A stretch of DNA of 63,230 nt from Amycolatopsis thermalba. Lineage in GTDB: Bacteria; Actinomycetota; Actinomycetes; Mycobacteriales; Pseudonocardiaceae. The notes below the pieces were generated by a model. It was given only the letters and a program-made list of their open reading frames with translations, had not been told where the DNA came from and did not search any database. Below, in pieces: positions 43,158-52,178 of the stretch. Position 1 is the stretch's first letter. The number at the start of each line of letters is the position of its first letter. The stretch lies in contig NZ_PQHW01000031.1 of NCBI RefSeq assembly GCF_003385215.1, forward strand, positions 1-63,230. The letters are read 5' to 3'. Position numbers and translations under genes: made by a program.

Positions 43158-44621
43158 ATGGGCGAGCTGACCGAATCGGGTGTCGTGGACGCCGTCGGCA
43201 AGGAGCTGTTCATCGGCGGGAAGTGGGTCCCGTCGAGCGGTGGACGGACCTTCGCCGTCGAGGATCCCGCGACCGGCCGGGTCCTCTGCGAGGTCGCCGA
43301 CGCCTCGCCCGAGGACGGGAAGGCCGCCCTCGACGCCGCGGTCGCCGCCCAGGCCGACTGGGCGAAGACGGCGCCGCGCGAGCGCAGCGAAATCCTGCGC
43401 CGCGCCTACGAACTGCTCAACTCGCGGGTCGACGAGCTGGCGCTGCTGATGACCCTGGAGATGGGCAAGCCGCTGGCCGAGGCGAAGGGCGAGGTCGCCT
43501 ACGCCGCCGAGTTCTTCCGCTGGTTCGCCGAGGAGGCCGTGCGCATCGACGGCGGCTACCAGGTCGCGCCGAACGGGTCCGGCCGGTTCCTGGTCACCAA
43601 GCAGCCGGTCGGGCCGTGCCTGCTGATCACGCCGTGGAACTTCCCGATGGCGATGGGCGGCCGCAAGATCGGTCCGGCGATCGCCGCCGGCTGCACGATG
43701 GTGATCAAGCCGGCCGAGCAGACGCCGCTGTCGATGCTCGCGCTGGCCGCGATCCTGACCGAGGCCGGCCTGCCCGCGGGCGTGCTCAACGTCGTCACCA
43801 CCAGCGACCCGGGCGGCGTGATGGAGCCGATGATCAAGGACGGCCGGGCGCGCAAGCTGTCGTTCACCGGGTCCACCGCGGTCGGCCGCAAGCTGCTCGA
43901 ACAGTGCGCGGACAAGGTGCTGCGCACGTCGATGGAGCTGGGCGGCAACGCGCCGTTCCTGGTCTTCGACGACGCCGACCTGGACGCGGCGGTCGAGGGT
44001 GCGATGCAGGCCAAGATGCGCAACATCGGCGAGGCGTGCACCGCGGCCAACCGGTTCTACGTGCAGCGCGGGGTCGCCGACGAGTTCGCCCGGCGCCTGA
44101 CCGAGCGGATGTCCGCGCTGCCGCTGGGCCGCGGCACCGAGCCGGGCGTGGTGGTCGGCCCGCTCATCGACTCCGACGCGGTGGCGAAGGTGACCGAGCT
44201 GGTCGCCGACGCCACTTCGCGCGGCGCGAAGGTGCTCACCGGCGGGACCACTGTGGACGGTCCGGGGAACTTCTACCAGGCCACGGTGCTGACCGAGGTG
44301 CCGCGGGATGCGCGGATGGCGAGCGAGGAGATCTTCGGCCCGGTCGCGCCGATCAGCGTGTTCGACGACGAGGACGAGGCCGTCGCGGCCGCGAACGACA
44401 CCGAGTACGGCCTGGTCAGCTACGTCTACACCAATGACCTGAAGCGGGCGCTGCGCGTGTCGGAGGCGCTGGAGGCCGGCATGATCGGCTTGAACCAGGG
44501 CATCGTGTCCAACCCGGCGGCGCCGTTCGGCGGGGTCAAGCAGTCCGGCCTCGGCCGCGAGGGCGGCACCGTCGGCATCGACGAGTTCCTGGAGACCAAG
44601 TACATCGCGGTGAGCCTGTGA
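43158..44621 (+). CDS. gabD: NAD(P)-dependent succinate-semialdehyde dehydrogenase-like aldehyde dehydrogenase
   Basis: 487 residues. PWNFPMAMGGRKIGPAIAAG, general base Glu near residue 260 (MELGGNAPFLV) and nucleophile Cys near residue 294 (GEACTAANRF). LEMGKPLAEAKGEV and the C-terminal PFGGVKQSGLGREGG are the SSADH subgroup features. It oxidises the semialdehyde produced by the divergent aminotransferase to an acid such as succinate. GTGA overlap with the next gene indicates an operon. Confidence 0.9.
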   Translation: MGELTESGVVDAVGKELFIGGKWVPSSGGRTFAVEDPATGRVLCEVADASPEDGKAALDAAVAAQADWAKTAPRERSEILRRAYELLNSRVDELALLMTLEMGKPLAEAKGEVAYAAEFFRWFAEEAVRIDGGYQVAPNGSGRFLVTKQPVGPCLLITPWNFPMAMGGRKIGPAIAAGCTMVIKPAEQTPLSMLALAAILTEAGLPAGVLNVVTTSDPGGVMEPMIKDGRARKLSFTGSTAVGRKLLEQCADKVLRTSMELGGNAPFLVFDDADLDAAVEGAMQAKMRNIGEACTAANRFYVQRGVADEFARRLTERMSALPLGRGTEPGVVVGPLIDSDAVAKVTELVADATSRGAKVLTGGTTVDGPGNFYQATVLTEVPRDARMASEEIFGPVAPISVFDDEDEAVAAANDTEYGLVSYVYTNDLKRALRVSEALEAGMIGLNQGIVSNPAAPFGGVKQSGLGREGGTVGIDEFLETKYIAVSL

Positions 44622-45676
44622 GCACCTACCGGATCGCGAGCATCCCCGGTGACGGCATCGGGGTCGACGTCACCGCCGAGGCGCGCCAGGTCCTCGACCG
44701 CGCGGGTGAGCTGCACGGGTTCCGTCTGGAGTGGACGGAGTTCGACTGGAGCTGCGAGCGGTTCACCAAGACCGGCCGGATGATGCCGGAGGACGGCATC
44801 GACCAGTTGCGGCCGTTCGACGGGATCCTGCTCGGCGCGGTCGGGTTCCCCGGGGTGCCGGACCACGTGTCGCTGTGGGGGCTGCTGATCCCCATCCGGC
44901 GGGCGTTCGCGCAGTACGTGAACCTGCGGCCGGTGCGGCTGCTGCCCGGGACGACGTCGGTGCTGGCCGGCCGGGAGGCCGACGAGTTGGAGATGGTGAT
45001 CGTCCGGGAGAACACCGAGGGCGAGTACTCGCAGATCGGCGGGCGGCACAACCCGGGGCAGCCGGGCGAGTTCGTCGTGCAGGAGTCGATCTTCACGCGG
45101 GCCGGGGTGTCGCGGATCATCCGGTTCGCGTTCGAGCTGGCCCGGACCCGCAGTGGGCGGGTGTGTTCGGCGACCAAGTCGAACGGGATCATCCACACGA
45201 TGCCGTTCTGGGACGAGATCTTCGCCGAGATCGCGGCGGAGTACCCGGACGTCCACAGTGAACAGACGCACATCGATGCGCTGGCGGCGCGCATGGTGCA
45301 GCACCCGGATCGGCTGGACGTGGTCGTCGGGTCGAACCTGTTCGGCGACATCCTGAGCGACCTGGCGGCGGCGGTGACGGGCGGGCTGGGCATGGCGCCG
45401 TCCGGCAACGTCAACCCGGAGGGCGAGTTCCCGTCGATGTTCGAGGCGGTGCACGGCAGTGCCCCGGACATCGCCGGGCAGGGCATCGCGAACCCGGTGG
45501 CGCAGATCCTGGCGGGCGCGATGATGCTGGAGCACCTCGGCGAGAAGACAGCCGCGGCGGCGGTGCACAGGGCGGTCGAGGAGGTTCTGTCGGCCGGCGA
45601 GGTGGCCACCCCGGACCTGGGCGGCAAGTCGACGACGACCGAACTGGGAACCGCCATCACGGCGGCGCTCGCCTGA
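44618..45676 (+). CDS. Tartrate/D-malate-type dehydrogenase (isocitrate/isopropylmalate family)
   Basis: 352 residues. IPGDGIGVDVTAEA, WSCERFTKTGRMMPEDG, the tyrosine-loop VRENTEGEYSQIGGR and ATKSNGI, and NLFGDILSDLAAAVTGGLGMAPSGN are the TTUC/DmlA subgroup of NAD decarboxylating dehydrogenases; the W-S-x5-TGRMMP segment separates these from LeuB. It converts D-malate to pyruvate or acts on L-tartrate or 3-alkylmalates. Coupled to the aldehyde dehydrogenase by GTGA. A C4 hydroxydiacid substrate fits the maleate-isomerase-like genes of the same regulon. Confidence 0.85.
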   Translation: MSTYRIASIPGDGIGVDVTAEARQVLDRAGELHGFRLEWTEFDWSCERFTKTGRMMPEDGIDQLRPFDGILLGAVGFPGVPDHVSLWGLLIPIRRAFAQYVNLRPVRLLPGTTSVLAGREADELEMVIVRENTEGEYSQIGGRHNPGQPGEFVVQESIFTRAGVSRIIRFAFELARTRSGRVCSATKSNGIIHTMPFWDEIFAEIAAEYPDVHSEQTHIDALAARMVQHPDRLDVVVGSNLFGDILSDLAAAVTGGLGMAPSGNVNPEGEFPSMFEAVHGSAPDIAGQGIANPVAQILAGAMMLEHLGEKTAAAAVHRAVEEVLSAGEVATPDLGGKSTTTELGTAITAALA

Positions 45677-45759
45677 TCGCGGGTGCCGCCTGTCGCCCCC
45701 GATGGCAGGCGGCACCCGCCGCACGGCGGGGGCAGGTGGCCGACGCCGCGCGGCGGTAG

Positions 45760-45927
45760 GCGCTGCCCGGCCTGCGACCCGCGCTGCCCGGCCTGCGACC
45801 CGCGCTGCCCGGCCTGTGACCCGCGCTGCTCGGTCTGTGACCTGCGCTGCCCGGCCTGTGACTCGCGCTGCCCGGCCTGTGACTCGCGCTGCCCGGCCTG
45901 TGACTCGCGCTGCCCGGCCTGCCACCG
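45760..45927. repeat. Tandem repeat, eight 21-bp units
   Basis: Unit GCGCTGCCCGGCCTGTGACTC, with starts exactly every 21 bases from 45760 to 45907; the last unit degenerates. Flanking sequence up to about 46120 repeats CTGCGCGGCGGTAGGCGCT-like motifs at irregular spacing. It lies in the 744-bp gap 45677-46420, in which I see no gene. No spacers, so no CRISPR. Confidence 0.88.
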
Positions 45928-46193
45928 CCGCTGCGCGGCGGTAGGCGCTCTCCGGCCTGGGACCCGCGCGGCGCGGCTCGCCGCCGCTGTGCGGCGGTAG
46001 TGCTGGCTGGTCTGCACGTGGCGCTGCGCGGCGGTAGGTGCTGTTGGCCACCGAACGTTGCGCGGCGGCCGGCGCTGCCTGCTCTGCCACCCGCCGCCGC
46101 GCGGCGGCAGGCGCGGTCCGGCCTGCCGTCCGGCGCTGCTCGGTCTGCCGGGCCCGCCCGCCACCGGCCGGGCCGGGCGGTGCCGCGTCGGCG

Positions 46194-46319
46194 GACTCGC
46201 CGCCCCGAGTGAGCAACTCGCCGTCCCGAACGTGGAACTCGCGCTCCCGAGTGAGCAACTCGCCGTCCCGAACGTGGAACTCGCGCTCCCGAGCGGGCAA
46301 CTCGCCGCCTGGGCGCGAG
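46194..46319. repeat. Tandem repeat, six 21-bp units, same family as 579-721
   Basis: Alternating units AACTCGCCGTCCCGAACGTGG and AACTCGCGCTCCCGAGTGAGC make a 42-bp higher-order repeat. The reverse complement (GAGTTCCACGTTCGGG...) matches the array at 579-721. It lies just upstream of the P-type ATPase gene. Confidence 0.87.
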
Positions 46320-46420
46320 TCGGCAGCGCCTCCCGGCCTGGCCGGGGAACCCGGGGCCGACCTGCGGCGGCAGGCATATCTTCACCCGGAATGGGCAACC
46401 CAGGCACCTGAGAAGTCGAG

Positions 46421-49400
46421 GTGCGGGAGTGGTTCATGGAGTTGCTGGGTGTCCGGGTGCCCGGTCCGGTGTCGGCGGTGAAGGGCCTCGCCGGGGTGGT
46501 GTTGTCCCCGCTGAGCAGGCCCCGCCGCCGGGTGTGGTCCTGCCCAGGCCGGCTGCACATCGAGGCGCACGGGGTGCACGGGCCGGGCGGTGAAGCCGTG
46601 GCGCAGCGCATCGAGCAGGCCGTGCAGCGTCAGCCGGGCGTCGCGTGGGCCCGGGTCAACGCGCCCTCCTCCCGGGTGATCATCGGCGTGACCGACCCCG
46701 CCCCGGACAGCGACGAGCTGATCCGCGTCGTCGCCGAGGCCGAGAGCGCCCCCAACGGCGTCGGCGAGGAGATCAAAGAAGACGAGCTGCACCACCCGGC
46801 CGACGGCCTGCGCGGCACGCGCCTCCTGCCGACCCTGGCGGCGGACGCCCTCGGCCTGGGGCTGTCCCTCATCACCCGCCTCGCGCCGTGGGCGCCGATC
46901 CCGACCGAGATCGCCGCGCTGCCCACCGTCGTCGACCTGCACCCGCGGCTGGACGAGATCGCCGCCGAGCGCGTGGGCAGTCGCGAGAAGGCCGACACCG
47001 CGACCTCGGCCTTCGGCGCGTTCGCGCAGGGCCTGGCCTCCGGTGGCGAGGGCACGATCGTCGACATCATCCAGCGCGCCGAGCAGTGGCGCGAGGCCCG
47101 CGCGCACGAACGGCTGTGGTGCCAGGCCGAGAGCCGCCTGATCCACGGGCCGGAGGACGCCGCCGCCGGCCCGGTCGTCGTCGAGCGCCCGCGCGAGATC
47201 CCGGACGGCCCGGTCGAACAGTACGAGCAGCGCATCCTCAACCTCGGCGCCGCCGCGGCCGCCGTGTCCCTGCCGTTCACGCGCCCGCGCCGCGCGATCG
47301 GCATCGGCCTGGCCGCGCTGCCCAAGGCCGCCGAGGCCGGGCGCACCGCGTTCGGCGCGCGCCTGGGCCGCGTGCTGGCGACCGAGGGCGTGCTGGTCAT
47401 GGACCGCGGCGTGCTCCGCCACCTGGACACCATCGACACCCTGGTCCTCGACGAGCAGGCCTTCGACACCGGCCGGATGGTTCTCAACGACCTCATCCCG
47501 CTCGGCGACGGCGACTCCCGCGAGCTGGTCGAACGCGCGTGGCAGCTGTTCGACGCGCACACCCCGGGCAAGGTCCACGAAGACAACGGCTGGCGCCTCG
47601 GCCCGCTCGACGAGCTGGGCGTCGACCAGGGCGCCCACGAGCGCGAGCAGCTGGAGAAGCGCGGCGCGGCCGCGGTCCTCGGCCTGGTGCACGACCAGCA
47701 GCTCGCCGCGGTCATCGTGCTCGGCAGGCAGGTGCCGCCGGGCGTGGCGGCGGTGATCGCCGCCGCGCGCCGCTCGAACATCGAGGTGATCAGCGCCAAC
47801 GGCGGCCACGCCGCGTTCGAAGCCGATCGGCTGATGCCCGGCGGCGACCGTCTCGTCTCGACCGTGCGCGAGCTGCAGGGCGACGAGCACGTGGTGATGC
47901 TGGTGTCCGACGACCGCCGCGCGCTCGGCGCCGCCGACTGCGGCATCGGCACGCAGCGCCCCGGCGACCCGCCGCCGTGGGGCGCGCACCTGCTGATCGG
48001 CGAGGAGATCGGCGTGGCGGCCCTGGTCGTCGACGCGATCGCCGCCGCCCGCGAGGTCAACCGCGACAGCATCTGGCTCTCGCAGGGCGCGACCGGCGTC
48101 GGCGCGGTCGCCGCGCTGCAGCCCGGGCGCCGCAGCCCGGCCAACCGCGCGATGCGGGCGGTGAACCTGGGCGCGGCCGTCGCCCTGACCAACGCGCACC
48201 GCCGCGCGAAGCGGCTCGCCGACCGCGACACCAGCCTCGCCGGGGACGCCGCGCCCTGGCACCTGATGCCGGTCGACGTCGTGCTGGACCGCCTCGGCAC
48301 CGATCCGGACGGCCTCAGCGACGACGCCGCCCAGAAGCGCGCCAGGGCCCGCGGCACCGGCAGCGGCGGCCGGACCAGCCTGATGCAGGCGTTCATCAAC
48401 GAGCTGTCCAACCCGCTCACCCCGGTCCTGATCGGCGGCGCCGCCCACGCCGCGTCGGTCGGGTCGCCGGTGGACGCCGCGCTCGTCGCCGGGATCACCG
48501 GCGTGTCCGCGCTGGTCGGCAGCGTCCAGCAGGTGCACACCGAGAAGCAGCTGGCCGAGCTGCTGAGCCGGTCGGCGATCAGCACGACCGTGATCCGGGA
48601 CGGCCGGGAGCGTGTGGTCAGCGCCGACGACCTGGTGCCCGGCGACGTCATCAAGCTGACCTCCGGCGACGTCGTGCCCGCCGACTGCCGCCTGCTCGAA
48701 GCCGACGGCGTCGAGGCGGACGAGTCGTCGCTGACCGGTGAGTCCCTGCCGGTGTCCAAGGACCCGGCGCCGGTGATCGCCGGGGACGTCGCCGAGCGCG
48801 CGTCGATGCTCTACGAGGGCACGACGATCGCGGTCGGGGAGGCTATCGGCGTCGTCGTCGCGACCGGCGCGGACACCGAGGCCGGCCGCAGCATGGCGAT
48901 GGCGCGCGAGAACGCGCCGGTCACCGGTGTCGAGACCCGGCTGGCCGAGCTGACGTCGAAGGCGATGCCGCTGGCGATCGGGTCGGCGGTCGCGGTCGCC
49001 GGGGCCGGTCTGCTGCGCCGGGTGCCGCTCCGGCAGAGCCTGTCCGCGGCGGTGAACCTGGCCGTCGCATCGGTGCCGGAGGGGCTGCCGTTCCTGGTCA
49101 GCGCCGCGCAGCTGGCCGCCGCGCGCCGGCTCGCCGAGCACAACGCGCTGGTCCGCAACCCACGCAGCATCGAGGCGCTGGGCCGGGTCGACGTGCTGTG
49201 CTTCGACAAGACCGGGACGCTGACCGAGGGCACGCTGACCGTCCACGAGGTCGACGACGGCCACCAGCGTCGCAAGATCGAGGACCTGGACGAGGCGACC
49301 GAGTCGGTGCTGCTCGCCGCGTTGCGGGCGACCCCGCACGCCGACGACCCGTCCGACCTGCCGCACGCGACGGACCGGGCGATCGTCGAAGGCGCGCAAC

Positions 49401-50737
49401 GGGTTTCCGTGCAGACGAACGGCTGGGAGCTGGTCGACGCGGTGCCGTTCGAGCCCTCGCGCGGCTACCACGCCTCGCTGATGCGGGGCGACGGCGGGCT
49501 GGTGCTGAGCGTCAAGGGCGCGCCGGAGTCGGTGCTGCCGCGGTGCGATCTGGGCGAGGCGCAGCGGAAGAAGCTCGCCGGGCGGATGAAGAAGCTGGCC
49601 AAGGCGGGGCAGCGGGTGCTCGCGGTCGCGGAGTCCACACCGGACAGTGCGAACCTCGACGAGGACGCGGTGCGGGGCCTGCGGTTCAAGGGTTTCGTGG
49701 CGATCGCCGACCCGGTGCGGGGGAGCGCCGCGGCCGCGGCGGCGGACCTGCGCGCGGCCGGCGTGCAGATCGTGATGATCACCGGGGACCACCCGGACAC
49801 CGGCGAGGCGATCGCGGGCAAGGTCAGCGAGGACGGCGCCGACCTGCACGTGGTGACCGGCGCCGAGCTGGACGCGATGGACGACGAGCAGCTGGCGTCC
49901 ACTTTGGAGACCGTGGACGTGGTGGCGCGGTGCAGCCCGGCGCAGAAGGTGCGGATCATCAAGGCGTACCAGAAACACGGCCACACGGTCGCGATGACCG
50001 GCGACGGCGCGAACGACGCGCCCGCGATCCGGCTCGCGGACGTCGGCATCGCGCTCGGCGGGCACGGCGCCCCGGCCGCGCTGACCGCGGCCGACCTGGT
50101 GGTGACCGACGACCGGCTGGAAACCATCATCTCGGCGCTCGTCGAGGGCCGGGCGATGTGGGCATCGGTGCGGGAGGCGCTGGCGATCCTGCTCGGCGGG
50201 AACCTCGGCGAGATCGGGTTCAGCGTGCTGGGCGCGACCCTGACCGGCCGTTCCCCGCTCGGGGCGCGGCAGTTCCTGCTGGTCAACCTGCTGACCGACC
50301 TGGCGCCGGCGCTGGCGATCGCGCTGCGGCGGCCCGAGGACGGCGCCGACCTGCTGCGGGAAGGGCCGGAGAGCTCGCTCGGGAAGCGCTTGCAGAAGGA
50401 CATCGGCGTGCGGGCCGGGGTGACGACCCTCGGCGCGACGACCGCGTGGATGCTGGCGCGCGCGACGGGCCGCGGCCGCCGGGCGAGCACGGTCGCGCTG
50501 GCCGGGCTGGTCGGCACGCAGCTCGGGCAGACCCTGCTGACGGGCGGCTGGAACCGGTCGGTGCTGGCGACGTCGCTCGGTTCGGTGGCGCTGCTCGCGG
50601 CGGTCATCCAGACGCCGGGCGTGAGCCAGTTCTTCGGCTGCACCCCGCTCGGCCCGATCGGCTGGGGGATGGCGCTGGGCAGCGCGGGCGCGGCGACGGC
50701 GCTGGGCGCGGTGGTCGGCCGGACGATCGAGGAGTGA
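46421..50737 (+). CDS. Very large P-type cation-transporting ATPase (CtpI-like)
   Basis: 1438 residues. A region of about 600 residues precedes the catalytic core, which begins near residue 616 (VDVVLDRLGTDPDGLSDDAA). The core has TGES (LTGESLPVSKD, about 771), the phosphorylated Asp929 in FDKTGTLTEG, and TGDGANDAPAIRLADVGIALG. The N-terminal part has HMA-like RVIIGV, two membrane-type stretches, and a degenerate second ATPase-like segment (VVMLVSDDRRALGAADCGIG looks like a hinge motif), so it looks like a decayed internal duplicate. This layout resembles M. tuberculosis CtpI (about 1630 residues). The ion is unknown. GTG 46421 or ATG 46436 may be the start. It interrupts the catabolic regulon. 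Confidence 0.88.
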   Translation: MREWFMELLGVRVPGPVSAVKGLAGVVLSPLSRPRRRVWSCPGRLHIEAHGVHGPGGEAVAQRIEQAVQRQPGVAWARVNAPSSRVIIGVTDPAPDSDELIRVVAEAESAPNGVGEEIKEDELHHPADGLRGTRLLPTLAADALGLGLSLITRLAPWAPIPTEIAALPTVVDLHPRLDEIAAERVGSREKADTATSAFGAFAQGLASGGEGTIVDIIQRAEQWREARAHERLWCQAESRLIHGPEDAAAGPVVVERPREIPDGPVEQYEQRILNLGAAAAAVSLPFTRPRRAIGIGLAALPKAAEAGRTAFGARLGRVLATEGVLVMDRGVLRHLDTIDTLVLDEQAFDTGRMVLNDLIPLGDGDSRELVERAWQLFDAHTPGKVHEDNGWRLGPLDELGVDQGAHEREQLEKRGAAAVLGLVHDQQLAAVIVLGRQVPPGVAAVIAAARRSNIEVISANGGHAAFEADRLMPGGDRLVSTVRELQGDEHVVMLVSDDRRALGAADCGIGTQRPGDPPPWGAHLLIGEEIGVAALVVDAIAAAREVNRDSIWLSQGATGVGAVAALQPGRRSPANRAMRAVNLGAAVALTNAHRRAKRLADRDTSLAGDAAPWHLMPVDVVLDRLGTDPDGLSDDAAQKRARARGTGSGGRTSLMQAFINELSNPLTPVLIGGAAHAASVGSPVDAALVAGITGVSALVGSVQQVHTEKQLAELLSRSAISTTVIRDGRERVVSADDLVPGDVIKLTSGDVVPADCRLLEADGVEADESSLTGESLPVSKDPAPVIAGDVAERASMLYEGTTIAVGEAIGVVVATGADTEAGRSMAMARENAPVTGVETRLAELTSKAMPLAIGSAVAVAGAGLLRRVPLRQSLSAAVNLAVASVPEGLPFLVSAAQLAAARRLAEHNALVRNPRSIEALGRVDVLCFDKTGTLTEGTLTVHEVDDGHQRRKIEDLDEATESVLLAALRATPHADDPSDLPHATDRAIVEGAQRVSVQTNGWELVDAVPFEPSRGYHASLMRGDGGLVLSVKGAPESVLPRCDLGEAQRKKLAGRMKKLAKAGQRVLAVAESTPDSANLDEDAVRGLRFKGFVAIADPVRGSAAAAAADLRAAGVQIVMITGDHPDTGEAIAGKVSEDGADLHVVTGAELDAMDDEQLASTLETVDVVARCSPAQKVRIIKAYQKHGHTVAMTGDGANDAPAIRLADVGIALGGHGAPAALTAADLVVTDDRLETIISALVEGRAMWASVREALAILLGGNLGEIGFSVLGATLTGRSPLGARQFLLVNLLTDLAPALAIALRRPEDGADLLREGPESSLGKRLQKDIGVRAGVTTLGATTAWMLARATGRGRRASTVALAGLVGTQLGQTLLTGGWNRSVLATSLGSVALLAAVIQTPGVSQFFGCTPLGPIGWGMALGSAGAATALGAVVGRTIEE

Positions 50738-50765
50738 GGTCAGGCGCGGGTGAGCGCGGGCCGGT

Positions 50766-51428
50766 TCACGTGGCCCGTTCCAGGCGCTGGCCCAGCTCGA
50801 TGGCCAGCCGTTGCACGAAGACCTGGGCGGAGCCCAGGCGAGCGCGGTTGGTGTTGCCCAGCTGCTTGACCTCGGCGGCGACGGCCAGATCACCCACGGC
50901 CTCGACCACGACGCACTGGGACAGGTCGTCCTCGCCGATGGTGCAGAACGCGACCCCGGCGTCGATGTCCGAGAAGGGCGGGACCTGCACGGTGACGATC
51001 CGGCCGGGCCCGACGTCGCCCCGGCACCCGGAAGTCATCCGCACCTCCCACACCGCCGCCGACGCCTCGATCACTTCGTAACGGACAGCCAGCTCGGTGA
51101 CGGCGTAGTCCTCGTTCTGCCACTGTGCGCGCTCGGCCGCGACGATGTTCGCGTCGGAGGTCAGGGTGTCAGCGCACTTCTCGACGAGCGCGTAGCCCTT
51201 GTCATCCGGCTCGGCGAACGGCACCGCCCCGGAGGCGCGATCGAGATCCAGCAGTGCCCCGTCGTCGTCGGTGAGCATCACCGACACCAACCGCTGCTGG
51301 TCCTCGGGTGTGGGCAGCGGCCGCGCGGACCCCGGCGCTGTAGGAGCGGCGTCCTCCGGCTGCTCCGGCGGCGGTGTCACCGTGCACGCCGACAAGGCCA
51401 ACAGCGCAACCAACAGCCACCCGCGCAC
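50766..51428 (-). CDS. Lipoprotein of unknown function
   Basis: 220 residues with a lipobox (LVALLALSACTV, cysteine about residue 15) and a Pro-rich linker, then a globular domain with four more cysteines (EKCADTL, TSGCRGDVG, AFCTIG, SQCVVV) that can form two disulfides. The layout resembles extracytoplasmic PknH-sensor-like domains of actinobacteria, but I cannot assign it. Tail-to-tail with the P-type ATPase (28 bp) and 81 bp downstream of gntR on the same strand. Confidence 0.75.
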   Translation of the reverse strand: MRGWLLVALLALSACTVTPPPEQPEDAAPTAPGSARPLPTPEDQQRLVSVMLTDDDGALLDLDRASGAVPFAEPDDKGYALVEKCADTLTSDANIVAAERAQWQNEDYAVTELAVRYEVIEASAAVWEVRMTSGCRGDVGPGRIVTVQVPPFSDIDAGVAFCTIGEDDLSQCVVVEAVGDLAVAAEVKQLGNTNRARLGSAQVFVQRLAIELGQRLERAT

Positions 51429-51509
51429 GCGGACCTCCTCGTGACGCCGCGTCGCGCGCGGACGGAACGAAGATCGCCGACCGGTGGCTTTCCGTTACGG
51501 CGGCACGAA

Positions 51510-52175
51510 TCAGGCGTGCAGGCTGGTGCCCGGGGCGAGGCGTCGCACCGCGTCCTCCATGTGCGCCTCCAGCAGCGACACCGCCAGCTCCTCGTCGCCG
51601 GCGCCGATCGCCTCCGCGATGCGCTTGTGCTCGGTCACCCGCTCCTCGTTCGTCGCGTAGGTGCGGTGCAGCGCGGACAGGCACATCCGCGTCTCGATCA
51701 GCAGCGTGCGCGCCATCCGGCCGAGCCGCTTGGACCCCGACGCCGCCACCAGCTCTTCGTGGAACCGGACGTCCGCCGCCGAGACCTCGTCCCCGTCGGT
51801 GGCCGATGCCATGTCCTCGACCGCGTCCATCAGCCGGACGGCCAGGCCCTCGCGGTCACCGTGCCGCAGCACCCGGATCAGCGCCGCCCGCTCGATCGCG
51901 AACCGCGCCGAGTAGATGTCGTGCACGTCCTCCGGTTCGAGGTCGATCACGAACAGCCCGCGGTGCCGCTCGCTGCGCAGCAGGCCCTCCGACACCAGCC
52001 GCTGCATGGCCTCGCGCAGCGGGCCGCGGGACACCTGGAACCGGCCGGCCAGCTCGGTCTCCCCGAGCTGCGTCCCCGGCGCGAACGTGCCGTTCATGAT
52101 CGCCTCGCGGAGCTGCCGCGCGATGATCGCCGCGGTCGACTCCCGGCTCACCGGTTCGATGTCGGTCAGGGCCAT
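51510..52175 (-). CDS. GntR-family regulator, FadR/FCD type
   Basis: 221 residues. Winged helix (AIIARQLREAIMNGTFAPGTQL, ELAGRFQVSRGPLREAMQRLVSEGLL) and a C-terminal FCD domain whose metal ligands are visible (Asp in VRFHEEL context, His in FHEEL, HKRIAEAI and HMEDAVRR). FCD proteins sense small carboxylic acids through a bound metal. It is the last gene of an operon with the racemase-like gene (3-bp gap). FadR-type GntR proteins bind sites of the form found here three times, ATTGTYGACAAT, so it is the likely regulator of the whole split regulon. Confidence 0.9.
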   Translation of the reverse strand: MALTDIEPVSRESTAAIIARQLREAIMNGTFAPGTQLGETELAGRFQVSRGPLREAMQRLVSEGLLRSERHRGLFVIDLEPEDVHDIYSARFAIERAALIRVLRHGDREGLAVRLMDAVEDMASATDGDEVSAADVRFHEELVAASGSKRLGRMARTLLIETRMCLSALHRTYATNEERVTEHKRIAEAIGAGDEELAVSLLEAHMEDAVRRLAPGTSLHA

Positions 52176-52178
52176 CGT

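Noticed and set aside
45760..46319. CRISPR-like repeat array
   Set aside because: Units are directly adjacent with no unique spacers and no cas genes are in the window.
46382..50893. A 1503-codon open frame on the minus strand opposite the P-type ATPase
   Set aside because: Arg/His/Gly/Gln-rich composition without domains; it is the antisense shadow of a gene with extreme third-position GC. The same applies to the long plus-strand frame at 23-2914, which even starts in adapter sequence.
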